Shown piece by piece: positions 63,904 to 64,000 of a stretch of DNA of 64,000 nt. Each line of letters opens with the position of its first letter. The stretch's first letter is position 1. Under the pieces are notes generated by a model that had not been told where the DNA came from, searched no databases, and saw only the letters and a program-made list of their open reading frames with translations. The DNA is taken from positions 95,879-159,878 of the forward strand of contig NMRB01000156.1 in assembly GCA_002633025.1 (NCBI GenBank), given 5' to 3'. The DNA comes from Notospermus geniculatus (Eukaryota; Nemertea; Pilidiophora; Heteronemertea; Lineidae). The translations under genes and the position numbers were made by a program.

Positions 63904-64000
63904 CACTCTTAGCCAAAAAGGTTCTTTAGGGGTTCTTTGTGCCTCACCAGAGGAACCCCAAGGTTCTATATAGAACCTTCTGTAAAGAACCCGAAAGGGC
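63904..64000. mobile_element. GGTTCT-rich MITE, copy 3 (cut by window end)
   Basis: CACTCTTAGCCAAAAAGGTT opens the element and the first 97 bases follow 808-1073 closely. It is inserted in a CCCCCTGTAAAAAGTGTCC repeat that is also seen at 54344. Confidence 0.8.

Noticed and set aside
1-64000. CRISPR array or prokaryotic operon
   Set aside because: Repeats are inverted and dispersed, not regularly spaced direct repeats; spliced genes and AATAAA show animal nuclear DNA.

Overview
This is animal nuclear DNA: coding sequence is split by GT-AG introns, repeats are dense, and there are N gaps. The recognisable genes and the frequent TAGGCCTA and ACATGTA words suggest an invertebrate deuterostome (amphioxus, echinoderm or hemichordate). 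The genus cannot be settled from the sequence alone.

Layout. 1-12.9 kb holds two copies of a locus for a class A (rhodopsin-like) peptide-type GPCR on the minus strand. The complete copy is two exons (8978-9399 and 7283-7895, 344 aa); the other copy shows only exon 1 (1092-1510) and runs off the left edge. 15.4-45.8 kb holds a muscle-type myosin regulatory light chain (MRLC) gene on the plus strand. It has eight constitutive exons, from a MAEE start exon at 15438 to the stop at 45342-45344. The N-terminal extension exon and exon 3 each occur twice, and an additional diverged exon-3-like exon is present. 49.8-60.3 kb holds two copies of a small secreted PAN/apple-like protein (50782-51126 and 59840-60181) and, between them, an unrecognised open reading frame (56419-57454). 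60.3-64 kb is repeats around a 570-base gap.

Five pairs of same-orientation tandem duplications (A 1-5046/8250-12873; B 16841-23520/23521-29388; C about 30.1-32.75/33.2-35.8 kb; D 52196-54735/54838-56412; E 49848-51178/59310-60222) account for much of the length. Coding parts are identical or nearly so, while non-coding parts differ by small indels and by presence or absence of transposons. This looks more like two haplotypes laid end to end in the assembly than five real tandem duplications.

Most remaining bases are short inverted-repeat transposons (MITEs), palindromes, SINE-like pieces, a LINE tail and a non-autonomous Helitron, often nested two or three deep. Because the duplicated copies give filled and empty sites, several insertions and their target-site duplications can be read directly. 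The most interesting observations are the diverged second MRLC exon 3, intact in one copy and stopped in the other; a transposon inserted a few bases from the 3' splice site of the GPCR intron; a Helitron with an exact empty site; and a PAN-like reading frame whose stop codon lies in a transposon end. No new multi-gene system was found.
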